41,963 nucleotides of DNA from an uncultured Arthrobacter sp. (GCF_947495145.1 NZ_CANLXP010000027.1:1-41963), one strand, 5' to 3'. Shown: positions 1 to 7,790, counted from the stretch's first letter. The notes: generated from the letters alone by a model not told the origin. Program-made: numbers and translations.

Positions 1-7
1 GGAACAC

Positions 8-1519
8 TCAAGGGCAGCAAGGCCCCACACCCCGCCATGCCCGCACACCGCACAACCCGCCGAAACCGCAACCGGGCAACCCGCCACACCCAGCCGGTGG
101 ATTCAGGCTTAGCGCTGCTGTCTCCAGGTTCAGTGTCCGGTGATAGCGCAACACCAGTGCCGCCCACATTCGACGGGTTCGCGGTGAAAGATGCTCTTCC
201 GGTGTGCTGACGGGGTACCACTGTGCCTGTCGATCGAGTAGTTGGGCGGTTGCGTCTGCGGCAGCCGTCTGTCGCGACCAGGAAACATTCACCGCGTCCT
301 CCTCAGCCATGTGGCTTGCGGGGACAAAGCCGTCGAAGGCAAGGTGGGTGGATGCAGCCGACAGGGCGTCAAGCCTTGCCTGCGCAGTTGTCAGGCCGGT
401 GCCTGCGAACATCCGCTTCGACGTACCCGTCCCCACCGTTCCAGCCTCCGCCATTCCCATCGGCAGCTGCTCGAGCGATCCAGGCGTCGGTCCTTCAAAT
501 CGCGAAAACAACCCGGCCCAGAGTGGTTCCAAGGCGCCCAGTATCAGTTCCTCCTCCGCACCTACCGGATCGGTGGGCACGGGGTGCCATTTCTCACCGC
601 TGGACGTGTCCAGAGCAGTGAGGGTAGTAACCGGGTGCGGTTCCGAAACGAGGTCGGGCGAGGTGACCATGAACTGCGGCCGGTCTGCAAGCACCCGAAC
701 GGGGTCAAGCGGAGGCTTCGCGGCTGTTTCGGCAGCGTCAACCTCCCGGGCTACAGCCTTCAGCGTTGCGAGCACCAACTGAGCGGAAACGAGATTATGA
801 GCATAGGACTTCTCCACCGGCTCTGTTCCCGTCCGATCCGACCCCGCCTTGGACAACATCCACCGATGCACAGCATCGACGTCCTGGGGAAACGGCTGGG
901 CGTTGGTGGGCCCCGCTGCGTGCCAGCCACCTGCTGATACAGCCAGAACGGTCAGAACGCTTTCGTCTGGATCAGGTCGGGTACCGCCCGCCACTGTGCT
1001 GGAGCGGTGTACGAAGACGGTATCGACGCCGTCACCCGTCCCACGGGTTTCACTGGCAGTGACAATGGGAAAGCCTGTTTCAATGAAGGCGTCCCGTATA
1101 CATTCATTGAGGACTGTACTGGTGCCGGTAATACTGATTGCGGTTCGAGGCATTCGGGCAGCGGCGGCGCGTGGTCGCCTCGTGAGCTGCTCAAAGTGCT
1201 CCACCAGGCCAGGGTCGACCGCCGGCAACCCGTCTGTATCTTCCACTTCCCGGAGCAGGTCATGATCATCCAGTTGCGCCATGATGGAGCGGATCAATGG
1301 CCACCCCTGAGGAGGAAACAGTGTGACGAGCTCCTCCTTGTCGCAGCCGGCCATCAGTCGTGGCTCCATGACTGCCCAAACAGCCTCCGCCGTACTTCCA
1401 TTGATGACAACCGCGGCGCCTCCGGAACTGATTGCCACTCCCCTGGTGGGCATTACCCGCGAGCGGGCGGTGGACCGGAGTCGGACCGCGGTGGTGTCTA
1501 CTTGCTGAAACTCAAGCAT
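8..1519 (-). CDS. Thiopeptide-cluster F-protein (TOMM leader-peptide-binding / ocin-ThiF-like)
   Basis: This 503-residue protein starts at ATG (MLEFQQVDTT). Residues 1-90 look like a PqqD/RRE-type winged-helix domain, the fold that grips RiPP leader peptides. They are followed by a degenerate ThiF/E1-like region and a segment (FSRFEGPTPGSLEQLP) that resembles F-proteins of thiopeptide clusters. The family's role is to bind the precursor leader and present it to the YcaO cyclodehydratase, which makes thiazolines from Cys. The start codon lies inside the 3' end of the preceding gene (8-nt overlap), so translation is probably coupled. The last 32 or so residues are an abnormal Gly/Cys-rich tail encoded by a low-complexity GC-rich stretch. 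F-proteins I recall are near 600 residues, so this copy may be truncated or frameshifted at the window edge. No YcaO gene follows inside the window. Family assignment is an inference from motifs and context. Confidence 0.72.
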   Translation of the reverse strand: MLEFQQVDTTAVRLRSTARSRVMPTRGVAISSGGAAVVINGSTAEAVWAVMEPRLMAGCDKEELVTLFPPQGWPLIRSIMAQLDDHDLLREVEDTDGLPAVDPGLVEHFEQLTRRPRAAAARMPRTAISITGTSTVLNECIRDAFIETGFPIVTASETRGTGDGVDTVFVHRSSTVAGGTRPDPDESVLTVLAVSAGGWHAAGPTNAQPFPQDVDAVHRWMLSKAGSDRTGTEPVEKSYAHNLVSAQLVLATLKAVAREVDAAETAAKPPLDPVRVLADRPQFMVTSPDLVSEPHPVTTLTALDTSSGEKWHPVPTDPVGAEEELILGALEPLWAGLFSRFEGPTPGSLEQLPMGMAEAGTVGTGTSKRMFAGTGLTTAQARLDALSAASTHLAFDGFVPASHMAEEDAVNVSWSRQTAAADATAQLLDRQAQWYPVSTPEEHLSPRTRRMWAALVLRYHRTLNLETAALSLNPPAGCGGLPGCGFGGLCGVRAWRGVGPCCP

Positions 1520-2696
1520 TCGAACCCACCCAAGGCAGTGTCGGTCGCACGTCAGGCGATGCACGCTGCTGGCGCTCAATGGACCGCGCGACTGTGGTCT
1601 CCCAGGTTTCGCCGACCACCAGTTGCGCCGCCGTGGAGAAGAAGTACGCGAGTGAATACCGCTGCAAGGGAGTGATTCCCATGACCGGCAGGAGCTCGAA
1701 GAAGTTGTTGATGAGGAAGCGGTAGGCAGCGAAGTCAGTGCCATTGCCCAGCTTGGTGAAATCAAGTTTGCGGAAGGCCCGGTGAAAGTCACTGTAGTTG
1801 CGGTCATCCGATCCGCTCCACTGCACCGCGGTCGCGTCGCCGAACTTCCGTGCCTGCGTAAGGCGGTCCGGGTGCGGATAGGGCAGGATGTCACCGGTAG
1901 CGGCGAGCTCCATCGCCCTCGGGAGCGAGCCTCGTACCCAGCTAAGCCACCCGTCCAGCACCGGATCGCCGGAGAGCTCTCCGGGTTGCAGGTCGGACGC
2001 CATCTGAAGAACGCTCGACAGATCCGACTCCTGCTCGCGGAAGCTTCCCTCCAGAACGCGTTGCAATTGACCATCCGCGTCAGCCCAATAGAAGTACTCC
2101 TTCCAGTGGGAGAGAAACGCCTGATACCCCGAGACGAGCCCCCACTGCGGATAGGAAACAGCTAGCGCAGCCATCCCGCGGAACGCGCTACTGAAGGCGT
2201 GCCCTCCGTCCAGAATCGAGTGATCCGCAGTCAAGACATTGCGCAGTCCGTCGCCGATGATCCTGCCCTTCAGCTCGATCGCGGAACGACTGCGCAGGAA
2301 TGTATCGACCGGTTCCTCATGAATGATGCGAAGGGAGTTGTCTGGTTCCAGAGGCAGATAAGGCGGCTCGGTGAGTTCCAGTCGTCCAAGTTCTTTGGAT
2401 AGGACTTCGTACTGGGCAGGGTCGATAGCGCGGCGGGAAGGGTGGCAGTCGAGGAACAGGCTGATGCTTCCCGCCAGGCGTGGTACTAGCTTCGCCAGCA
2501 CTCCTGCTTCGCCGTGGATATAGAGCGTACTGTGAGGTCCCAACCGCCAATGCGACTGAATCCAGGCGGCGTTCACGCCGTCCATCGCCTGTGCCTGAAA
2601 AACCAGCGGCAAAAGGCAGGTGGCCAGCAACTCCTGCTTGGCGTCGTCGTAGTAGGTCACTTGGAGGCCCACAAAGGCCTTGATTGATTCAGGCAC
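1512..2696 (-). CDS. Thiopeptide-type bacteriocin biosynthesis protein (split LanB C-terminal/SpaB_C, TbtC- or TbtD-like)
   Basis: This 394-residue protein is a stand-alone SpaB_C-type domain. It has the C-terminal pattern NNFFELLPVMGITPLQRYSLAYFF that is typical of thiopeptide LanB C-terminal proteins. In thiopeptide pathways one such protein eliminates glutamate from glutamylated Ser/Thr to give dehydroamino acids (TbtC role). A shorter paralogue forms the central pyridine by [4+2] cycloaddition (TbtD role). Only one copy is visible here. Its length and its place directly after the glutamylation protein favour the TbtC role, but TbtD cannot be excluded. The GTG start (VPESIKAFVG) has GGGAGA seven nt upstream and overlaps the preceding stop by 8 nt (GTGCCTGA). 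A longer reading to 2873 exists, but it has no comparable ribosome site and would run deep into the preceding gene. Confidence 0.78.
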   Translation of the reverse strand: MPESIKAFVGLQVTYYDDAKQELLATCLLPLVFQAQAMDGVNAAWIQSHWRLGPHSTLYIHGEAGVLAKLVPRLAGSISLFLDCHPSRRAIDPAQYEVLSKELGRLELTEPPYLPLEPDNSLRIIHEEPVDTFLRSRSAIELKGRIIGDGLRNVLTADHSILDGGHAFSSAFRGMAALAVSYPQWGLVSGYQAFLSHWKEYFYWADADGQLQRVLEGSFREQESDLSSVLQMASDLQPGELSGDPVLDGWLSWVRGSLPRAMELAATGDILPYPHPDRLTQARKFGDATAVQWSGSDDRNYSDFHRAFRKLDFTKLGNGTDFAAYRFLINNFFELLPVMGITPLQRYSLAYFFSTAAQLVVGETWETTVARSIERQQRASPDVRPTLPWVGSNA

Positions 2697-5283
2697 GACT
2701 TTCTCCCTGTGTTGTGGATATCTCGAAGAACAGCTCGGCGGCATGTCGCCCGGTTCCGGTACTGACGCCCTCGGTGGACGGGTGGGGATGAAACTCTTCG
2801 GCCAGCAGCGTGGGTCCAAGCTGGCGGGTGCGCTTCGCTGCGCCCGCCACATGAAGGCGGCTGAGGAAGTCAAGGTGCTGCGGGCGGGGGCTCATCGCGC
2901 GCTCCACCGGTGTGATCTGACGTCCGAACAAAGGCCGCACGAACACCTCATCGGGTATGCCCGCGGCCCGTCGTCGTACATTAACCTCGCGGAAAGCTTC
3001 AGCCGGCAGGGAATCCGGGTCGGGGATCAGGAGATTCCGTTCAACAGCGAACCGCCGGCGGAACAGCAGAAGATCGCGATGAGTGATTCTCGGAGACGCT
3101 ATGACTTTCCCCGTGCCCGCGTGTAACCGTTGGTGCAGATCCAGCGTCAATTCGCTGAAGGAAAAATACGGGGCACCCGAAATCATGGCGAGTAGCATCT
3201 CGTCGCTGGGAAGAGCATGCGGCACCAGGAAGCCTGTATACAGGACGTCAATAGGATCGCCGGTCCGCTTCTGGTGAAGCTTGAGGCCCGCAGCACTATG
3301 GACCAACTCAAGGTCCTCGATACGGAGGGAAGCCGCAGCAGAGCTCTGCTCATCGGTGAGGTGCAGCTCCTCCTGCGCCAGTAGCGGGCTGAGATTGGCG
3401 TTGAACCCCAGTGTCGAGCGCATCTGAACTGTGCGCTCCCCCGGGGGAGCAACCGACTGAAAAGCGCCGCTCAGGACCTCGCTTACCAGCTCGGGTTGGT
3501 CTTTGAGGAACCTGCTGAAATAACGGCCGCGGCCACCATAAATGTGGTTTACGACCAGCTGGGTGCCGTCTGTCTGGCCGAACACCGACATGGAACGGCG
3601 GTAGGACCATTCACGCTCAGGGATGAGTGAAGCAATGCGGTATAGCACCGCTGTGTCGATGGCCACGTCGGAGTTTCCGCTGCTCGCCAATTCGATGAGG
3701 TGGTCAGCTGCGATGCGTCGGGCGGCGAGCAGGTCGGCAATCCCTGCAGACTCGGCCGGTGATTCTCCTGCGAGCAGCGCCTGGGTCAGGGGGAAAGCTT
3801 CGTATGCCTTTGCCGCAAATCCGCGCAGATCCGAGCACCGACCACCAACGCCGTATTCTCCGACGAACACGGTTTCCAATGCGGCGGCAAGGACTCGCTG
3901 ATCGTCCTGTGCGACCAGAAGGGGCAGGAGGGTCTCCATATCGGCCGCCCAGCCCGTAATCATCTCGCCGGCCGCATTGGCGCCGGTGGCGACATAGCTG
4001 TCCTCGACGAGCGGATTCTCGAGGTGGTCGACCTCGAGGGAATCTGCCCACATTCGCTGCACCTTCTCAACGGTTACCACTCGTTCAGCGCCAGAGCCAG
4101 CGCTAAATCCAACCAGTGCCTGCTCAGTAGCGTCGAGGGCGTCGGTGAGCCGCGCAGCAGCTGCACCGGAAAATCGGCTGACATACTTTCTCCATTGAAG
4201 GAGGTAATCTTCCGCCTGCTCGTTCACAGGGAAGTAGGGAACGAGGAGTCCTCTTGCTGCAAGGGTGGCGGTCAGCTTCTCTGCTTGTTCAGCATCCCAG
4301 CCGAACTGTTGGCGAATGTTGTCCCTGAGTAGGTCCAAAGGAGTTGGTTCGCACAGGATCGTTTGGAGCCCTGCCCACACCCCTCTCCAGGCACCATCCA
4401 GGGCCAGGCTTACGTCGTCTTCAATGAAGGTGTCAGCTTTCATCCCGGCAGCCGGCAGGCGCCAGAGCCGCCGTCGGACAGTCAGGACTCCGTCCCGCTC
4501 ACGAATGCCGTCTGCTATCTTCCACTGCACTTTGAGCGCATCGACGGGGTCCGAGACCAACTGGCGTGCGGCCTGACGGACAAAGAGTCGCCGCAGCTCG
4601 ATCCTGCTTGTCCAGCTGACCCCTTCCGGGTGAACCAGGGCGTCGTCGACATCAAGCTGGTGGAAACGTGTGCCGGTGTAGAGAGAGAAGGGGCTGACTT
4701 TGGTGCAGGATCGGGAAAAGTACTGCACGAGGGAAGGCTCGGATTTGCGCAATCTCTTGGTGAGCTGACCCTGGGCCTCAGCACGCGAGCGCACGGCCCG
4801 GAAGAGCGACGAATTGGTCATCGCGACGCTTCTTTGAACGTCCGGGTCGGCGGTCCAGTCAGTCAACACGGCCCGTTCTCCGTCTAGTGCTGCGGAGTAG
4901 GAGGCATCGAGCTGTGCCTGAAGCTCCGCGGTGTGCCGCCAGCTGCCGAACCATTCCTGCAGGCCATCAATCCTGGGCACGTCCGAATGTTCCCTCAGCA
5001 CAAGACGCGAGTTCCTGTTGTTGAATACATCCCGCTTGACCGGAATCAGGAAGGAGGATCGGTGTGCGCCGCTGAGTTCACACTGACGGGCGAGCCTCTC
5101 CACCAGGGGCTGGCGAAGAATATTGCGAAGGGCCTGCTCCCTGATCAGCTGCTCGATGAGTTCCCTGTCAGCTGCCGAATGCTCGCTGGACCGCAACTGG
5201 GAGTGAGGATAGAGGTTGACCCGCGAAACCCAATAAGGGCTGGTTGTGAGGCGCACTTTCTCCGCCAGGATTGCGTTATTCAC
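2689..5283 (-). CDS. LanB-type dehydratase N-terminal (glutamylation) protein, TbtB-like
   Basis: This 864-residue protein matches the N-terminal half of lantibiotic dehydratases (Lant_dehydr_N), which use glutamyl-tRNA to glutamylate Ser/Thr side chains of a precursor. Recognisable stretches include RLTTSPYWVSRVNLYP near the N-terminus, PSLVQYFSRSCTKVSPFSLYTGT near residue 190, and VFVRPLFGRQITPVERAMSPRPQHLDF near the C-terminus, typical of this family. The elimination domain is absent and is supplied by the next gene, which is the split arrangement of thiopeptide clusters rather than the fused one of class I lanthipeptides. The GTG start has AAGGA about 8 nt upstream and overlaps the permease stop by 8 nt (GTGAATAA). 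The substrate is inferred to be the Ser-rich precursor at 7143-7337. It acts in the cytoplasm. Confidence 0.88.
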   Translation of the reverse strand: MNNAILAEKVRLTTSPYWVSRVNLYPHSQLRSSEHSAADRELIEQLIREQALRNILRQPLVERLARQCELSGAHRSSFLIPVKRDVFNNRNSRLVLREHSDVPRIDGLQEWFGSWRHTAELQAQLDASYSAALDGERAVLTDWTADPDVQRSVAMTNSSLFRAVRSRAEAQGQLTKRLRKSEPSLVQYFSRSCTKVSPFSLYTGTRFHQLDVDDALVHPEGVSWTSRIELRRLFVRQAARQLVSDPVDALKVQWKIADGIRERDGVLTVRRRLWRLPAAGMKADTFIEDDVSLALDGAWRGVWAGLQTILCEPTPLDLLRDNIRQQFGWDAEQAEKLTATLAARGLLVPYFPVNEQAEDYLLQWRKYVSRFSGAAAARLTDALDATEQALVGFSAGSGAERVVTVEKVQRMWADSLEVDHLENPLVEDSYVATGANAAGEMITGWAADMETLLPLLVAQDDQRVLAAALETVFVGEYGVGGRCSDLRGFAAKAYEAFPLTQALLAGESPAESAGIADLLAARRIAADHLIELASSGNSDVAIDTAVLYRIASLIPEREWSYRRSMSVFGQTDGTQLVVNHIYGGRGRYFSRFLKDQPELVSEVLSGAFQSVAPPGERTVQMRSTLGFNANLSPLLAQEELHLTDEQSSAAASLRIEDLELVHSAAGLKLHQKRTGDPIDVLYTGFLVPHALPSDEMLLAMISGAPYFSFSELTLDLHQRLHAGTGKVIASPRITHRDLLLFRRRFAVERNLLIPDPDSLPAEAFREVNVRRRAAGIPDEVFVRPLFGRQITPVERAMSPRPQHLDFLSRLHVAGAAKRTRQLGPTLLAEEFHPHPSTEGVSTGTGRHAAELFFEISTTQGESRA

Positions 5284-6139
5284 CAGTCTCGTCCTTCGCC
5301 GATTTGCGCTGGGTGAACCCACGGGGTTCTTTCTCGGAAGCCCACTTGAAGAGCTTCAAGGAGAAGAAGGCTCCTACAGCGCCCCAAGCGAGCAACAGCA
5401 GCATCGCCTCGATGTCCCAGGACGGTCCGCTGTGGGACAGCGCTCGCGTGAACAACGCCATCAGCGGTTTACCGGGTAGCAGGGCCAGAATGCCGTCAGC
5501 GGTTTCTCCCAGTGAGAGGGCGAAGAAGGCTCCCGAGAGGAACGCCATGGGAAAGAAGATTCCATTGACAATGGGAACCGCTGAGTCGGCATTTGGCGGG
5601 ACGAGCGAAAGCGCAGTCCCCAGTGGCGCGATGCAGATGAAGCCGATCATCGTCGCACCAAGGAGCATCGGGAGCCGGTCCACAATGAGGTCCACTCCGA
5701 GGCCAAGGGTGCCGATCAGGGTAAGCGTCACGAAAACCACAGCCAGTGTGACCAGGGCGTTGACGAGGAAAGCTCCCGTCACTGCGCTTGGAGACACGGG
5801 CGTAGTCCTGAACCGTTTGAAGAGTCCGTGGTGCCTCCGGATTGCCAGACCGATGGCAACGTTCGCGAACGCGACCGAGAGCAGTGCGAAGGTCAAGACT
5901 CCCGCGTAGCTGTAGTTGCCCTGGGTTATCTGATTCGATTCCAGGCTAAGAACGACCGCGGATTGGTCGCGGTAGGCAAATCCGAAGCCCACGTAAAACA
6001 TGACGGGCAGCAGAACGATGAAGGCAAGGGAGATGATCGATCGCCAAAAGTCCTTGAACTCCATTTCCACATGCAGGAGGAATGATCGGACGAAAGTGCC
6101 CTGGTTGTGGACGGCTGCAGCGGTTGTAGCACTCATCAT
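5276..6139 (-). CDS. ABC-2 type transporter permease of the thiopeptide cluster
   Basis: This 287-residue integral membrane protein has six or so hydrophobic segments: SIISLAFIVLLPVMFYVGF, YAGVLTFALLSVAFANVAIG, two central segments, IVNGIFFPMAFLSGAFF and LLLLAWGAVGAFFSL. The central RRHHGLFKRFRTTPVSP motif before TM3 is characteristic of ABC-2 (DrrB-like) export permeases. It pairs with the ATPase encoded immediately upstream, whose stop overlaps its start by 4 nt (ATGA). AGGAGG precedes two consecutive ATG codons, so the start may be the first (6139) or the second (6136). Context suggests export of, or self-immunity to, the thiopeptide product. Confidence 0.86.
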   Translation of the reverse strand: MMSATTAAAVHNQGTFVRSFLLHVEMEFKDFWRSIISLAFIVLLPVMFYVGFGFAYRDQSAVVLSLESNQITQGNYSYAGVLTFALLSVAFANVAIGLAIRRHHGLFKRFRTTPVSPSAVTGAFLVNALVTLAVVFVTLTLIGTLGLGVDLIVDRLPMLLGATMIGFICIAPLGTALSLVPPNADSAVPIVNGIFFPMAFLSGAFFALSLGETADGILALLPGKPLMALFTRALSHSGPSWDIEAMLLLLAWGAVGAFFSLKLFKWASEKEPRGFTQRKSAKDETGE

Positions 6140-7047
6140 TTGCCTCCTGTGGTGGCTGCTGGTTCGAGCAGGTTCGCGTAGGCGTCATCCAGGCTCGGCG
6201 GGATGACTGTCAAACCTTGTATGGGCTGGTCAGTTTCACTGGACCAGCGCTGGAGAGCAGCCATCAGCTGGTCCTGATCGTGCGTTTCGTAGTGCACAAA
6301 GCCGCCGCTAACCTGGCCTCCCGTGGGAAGCGAAGCCTGCTCGATTCCGCTCAACAGAAAGCGGACCTGAGTCGTCGAATGTGAACCGGCGATGATGTTT
6401 TCAGGTGACCCGGACGCGATGAACTGCCCAGCGGCGAGGACATGAATGGTATCTGCCAGGTCCTGCACTTCGTCCAGGTCGTGAGAGGTGAGGATCACAG
6501 TGGTCCCGCTTGAATTCACTTCCCGAATGAGCTCCCTGATGTTGCGGCGTGAGAGCGGATCCAGACCCGTAGTCGGCTCGTCAAGGAAGAGGATTTCCGG
6601 ATGGCCGACCAACGCGAGCGCAATATCCAGACGCCTCCGCATGCCCCCTGAAAGCGTCCGGACCAGACCGTTCTGCTTGTCCTCCAGCCCCACCTTCCGC
6701 AGGACTTCCCCCAGGTCCATGGGGTGTGCGTAATACGACGCCTGCCGTCGAAGCAGGTCACGGGACGAGATGCCCGGTTCGAGCATGGTCTGCTGGAGCA
6801 CCACGCCCATTCTCCGCCGTAGCAAACGGAAGTCACGACGGTCGGCGGGATCCAGGCCGAGCACGCTGAGGTGCCCGCCGGTGCGCATGCGGTGGCCCTC
6901 CAGTATCTCAACGAGCGACGTTTTGCCGGCCCCGTTGGGACCAAGCAACGCAACGACCGCTCCAGCCTCAACGGAAAGGTCGATACCTTGGAGAACAGGG
7001 GTTGCCGAGTAAGCCTTTACTAGGCCTACGGCGTTGATTGCTTTCAC
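6136..7047 (-). CDS. ABC transporter ATP-binding protein of the thiopeptide cluster
   Basis: This 303-residue protein is a DrrA/CcmA-type ATPase. It has Walker A GPNGAGKTS (residues 36-44), the Q-loop in GVVLQQ, signature LSGGMRRRLDIALA, Walker B ILFLDEPTTGLD and the switch histidine in TSHDLDEV. A C-terminal extension of about 90 residues after the nucleotide-binding domain is typical of drug-export ATPases. The GTG start (VKAINAVGLV) has GAGGAA seven nt upstream. An in-frame extension to 7203 would run into the precursor gene and is rejected. It energises the permease encoded just downstream. An 11-14 bp hairpin lies between the precursor gene and this one and may set relative expression. 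Confidence 0.9.
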   Translation of the reverse strand: MKAINAVGLVKAYSATPVLQGIDLSVEAGAVVALLGPNGAGKTSLVEILEGHRMRTGGHLSVLGLDPADRRDFRLLRRRMGVVLQQTMLEPGISSRDLLRRQASYYAHPMDLGEVLRKVGLEDKQNGLVRTLSGGMRRRLDIALALVGHPEILFLDEPTTGLDPLSRRNIRELIREVNSSGTTVILTSHDLDEVQDLADTIHVLAAGQFIASGSPENIIAGSHSTTQVRFLLSGIEQASLPTGGQVSGGFVHYETHDQDQLMAALQRWSSETDQPIQGLTVIPPSLDDAYANLLEPAATTGGK

Positions 7048-7077
7048 TTGATGTTCCTCATTTCCTTGAACCTTGTG

Positions 7078-7129
7078 GTGCCTGCCGGGCGCCCTGGATG
7101 TCATGCCACCGACGACGCCCGGCAGGTAC
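7078..7129 (-). terminator. Hairpin between precursor gene and transporter genes (possible attenuator or leaky terminator)
   Basis: CCTGCCGGGCG at 7081-7091 pairs perfectly with CGCCCGGCAGG at 7116-7126. Three further pairs including one wobble extend the stem, around a 24-nt loop. No U-tract follows in the minus direction, so a strong intrinsic terminator is unlikely. A partial terminator or mRNA-stabilising hairpin would let the precursor be made in excess over the enzymes, as is common in RiPP operons. Confidence 0.55.
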
Positions 7130-7142
7130 ACCGGATGTGGGA

Positions 7143-7337
7143 CTAGCCGCAGGACCCGGACGAGCAGCACGAACTGCTGCCGCAACAGGAGGTTGAGCTG
7201 CATGAACTGGAGCCGCTGGTTGCGCCGGTTTCAGGCACAGCTACCGCCTCCCGAACCGACATGACTTCGAGTCCCTCGAAATCCATGTCGGGCAGTGCAA
7301 TGACAGGTGCTGTGGTGGTGCTGTCGATAGTGCTCAT
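7143..7337 (-). CDS. Thiazolylpeptide-type bacteriocin precursor peptide
   Basis: This 64-residue peptide has an acidic leader with the DFEGLEVMSVREAVAVPETGA pattern, which matches the thiazolylpeptide precursor family (TIGR03892-like), where a (M/L)PE-x-GA motif precedes the core. If cleavage falls after PETGA, the core is the last 25 residues and contains only Ser (13), Cys (6), Gly (4) and Thr (2), for example SSSCSSTSCCG. The Cys residues would be candidates for thiazoles and the Ser/Thr for dehydroamino acids or, with suitable ring donors, a pyridine. The ATG start has AAAGGGGAG just upstream. A promoter and operator-like palindrome lie 65-95 nt upstream. It is the first gene of the minus-strand cluster. 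The family call is strong; the cleavage site and final structure are inferred. Confidence 0.9.
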   Translation of the reverse strand: MSTIDSTTTAPVIALPDMDFEGLEVMSVREAVAVPETGATSGSSSCSSTSCCGSSSCCSSGSCG

Positions 7338-7390
7338 TACTCCCCTTTATGTGTTCGGTACCGGCGGTGACTACCCCAGTAACCGTTGTG

Positions 7391-7429
7391 TTGACAAGAT
7401 GAGACTAGCGGTTGACAAGTAATTGTCAA
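7391..7429. promoter_or_regulatory. Operator-like inverted repeat TTGACAA-N4-TTGTCAA plus an extra half-site
   Basis: A perfect 18-bp palindrome (TTGACAAGTAATTGTCAA) occupies 7412-7429, and a further direct TTGACAA lies at 7391-7397, 21 nt away (two helical turns). The same TTGAC...GTCAA architecture recurs upstream of the XRE-TPR regulator gene at 7791-7807. It is a candidate binding site of that regulator. This is inference from sequence symmetry and repetition. Confidence 0.55.
7402..7429 (-). promoter_or_regulatory. Promoter of the thiopeptide precursor operon
   Basis: On the minus strand TTGACA (7429-7424) is followed after 16 nt by TAGTCT (7407-7402), a sigma-70-like pair. The predicted start of transcription is near 7395, giving a leader of about 55 nt before the precursor ATG. 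The -35 hexamer lies inside the 18-bp palindrome at 7412-7429, so a factor bound there would compete with or contact RNA polymerase. Confidence 0.55.
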
Positions 7430-7458
7430 TTATTGTTGAAGAAGTGACACAAAGACAC

Positions 7459-7496
7459 AAAAAACCGGGCTGGAGTTACCAGCCCGGCTTGTTTTT
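7459..7496. terminator. Bidirectional intrinsic terminator
   Basis: CCGGGCTGG (7465-7473) and CCAGCCCGG (7479-7487) form a perfect 9-bp stem with loop AGTTA. A run of six A precedes it and GTTTTT follows, so on the minus strand the stem is followed by six U. It would terminate the minus-strand repeat-peptide transcript before the precursor promoter. Confidence 0.88.
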
Positions 7497-7526
7497 GTGC
7501 GCACCCGCCGAACCGGCGAGCATCGT

Positions 7527-7733
7527 CTATCGAAGTACTCCCCCGCCTCCCAGTGGCCAATCCCCGATTCCACCCAACGGCCAGTCACCTATTCCACCGA
7601 GCGGCCAGTCGCCGATGTGCTGTGGGATACCGCCCGGGACATGGGTTGATTCGATGCTTGTCGGGTGCGGGTGCGTCGCACTTCCAGCCTCGGAGTGATG
7701 CAGTGATGCAACCAAGAGCAATACTTCGAACAT
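7527..7733 (-). CDS. Small peptide with three IGDWPLGG repeats; candidate pheromone precursor
   Basis: This 68-residue ORF starts at ATG with GGGGGA eight nt upstream. It has a short hydrophobic N-terminus (MFEVLLLVASL), a His/Thr/Ser-rich middle, then three perfect tandem copies of IGDWPLGG (residues 40-63) and the tail GGVLR. The 24-nt DNA copies differ from one another at 4, 6 and 7 positions, and every difference is synonymous in this frame. The opposite-strand reading of the same DNA changes Asn/Ser, so this frame appears to be the selected one. The gene is divergent from the XRE-TPR regulator and is followed by an intrinsic terminator. The best guess is an exported precursor that is cut into identical short signalling peptides. 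A multi-core RiPP substrate or a small secreted peptide of other function is also possible. I do not recognise a family. Confidence 0.66.
   Translation of the reverse strand: MFEVLLLVASLHHSEAGSATHPHPTSIESTHVPGGIPQHIGDWPLGGIGDWPLGGIGDWPLGGGGVLR
7545..7616 (-). repeat. Three tandem 24-nt coding repeats (IGDWPLGG)
   Basis: The copies on the minus strand occupy 7616-7593, 7592-7569 and 7568-7545. Codons differ (for example Gly GGC/GGT/GGG, Leu CTC/TTG/CTG, Ile ATC/ATA/ATC) while the amino acids are identical. This indicates an old repeat maintained by selection on the peptide rather than a recent slippage product. Confidence 0.9.
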
Positions 7734-7790
7734 GTAGTTTCCCCCAAGAAGTGACGTGTAGTAGAATTTTGTCTAGTAGCTGATCGCTGG

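Noticed and set aside
1520-2074. In-frame upstream extension of the F-protein to a 688-residue reading
   Set aside because: The extension overlaps the split LanB gene in another frame and is Ser/Arg-rich shadow sequence. Recognisable F-protein sequence begins at MLEFQQ with its start coupled to the preceding stop.
7545-7616. CRISPR-like short repeats
   Set aside because: The three units are adjacent without spacers and encode an identical octapeptide, so they are coding repeats.
7423-7698. Plus-strand ORF with PSGQSPIPP repeats opposite the IGDWPLGG gene
   Set aside because: Repeat copies show an Asn/Ser change in this frame, whereas the minus frame has only synonymous changes. It also runs through the intrinsic terminator and lacks a ribosome site.
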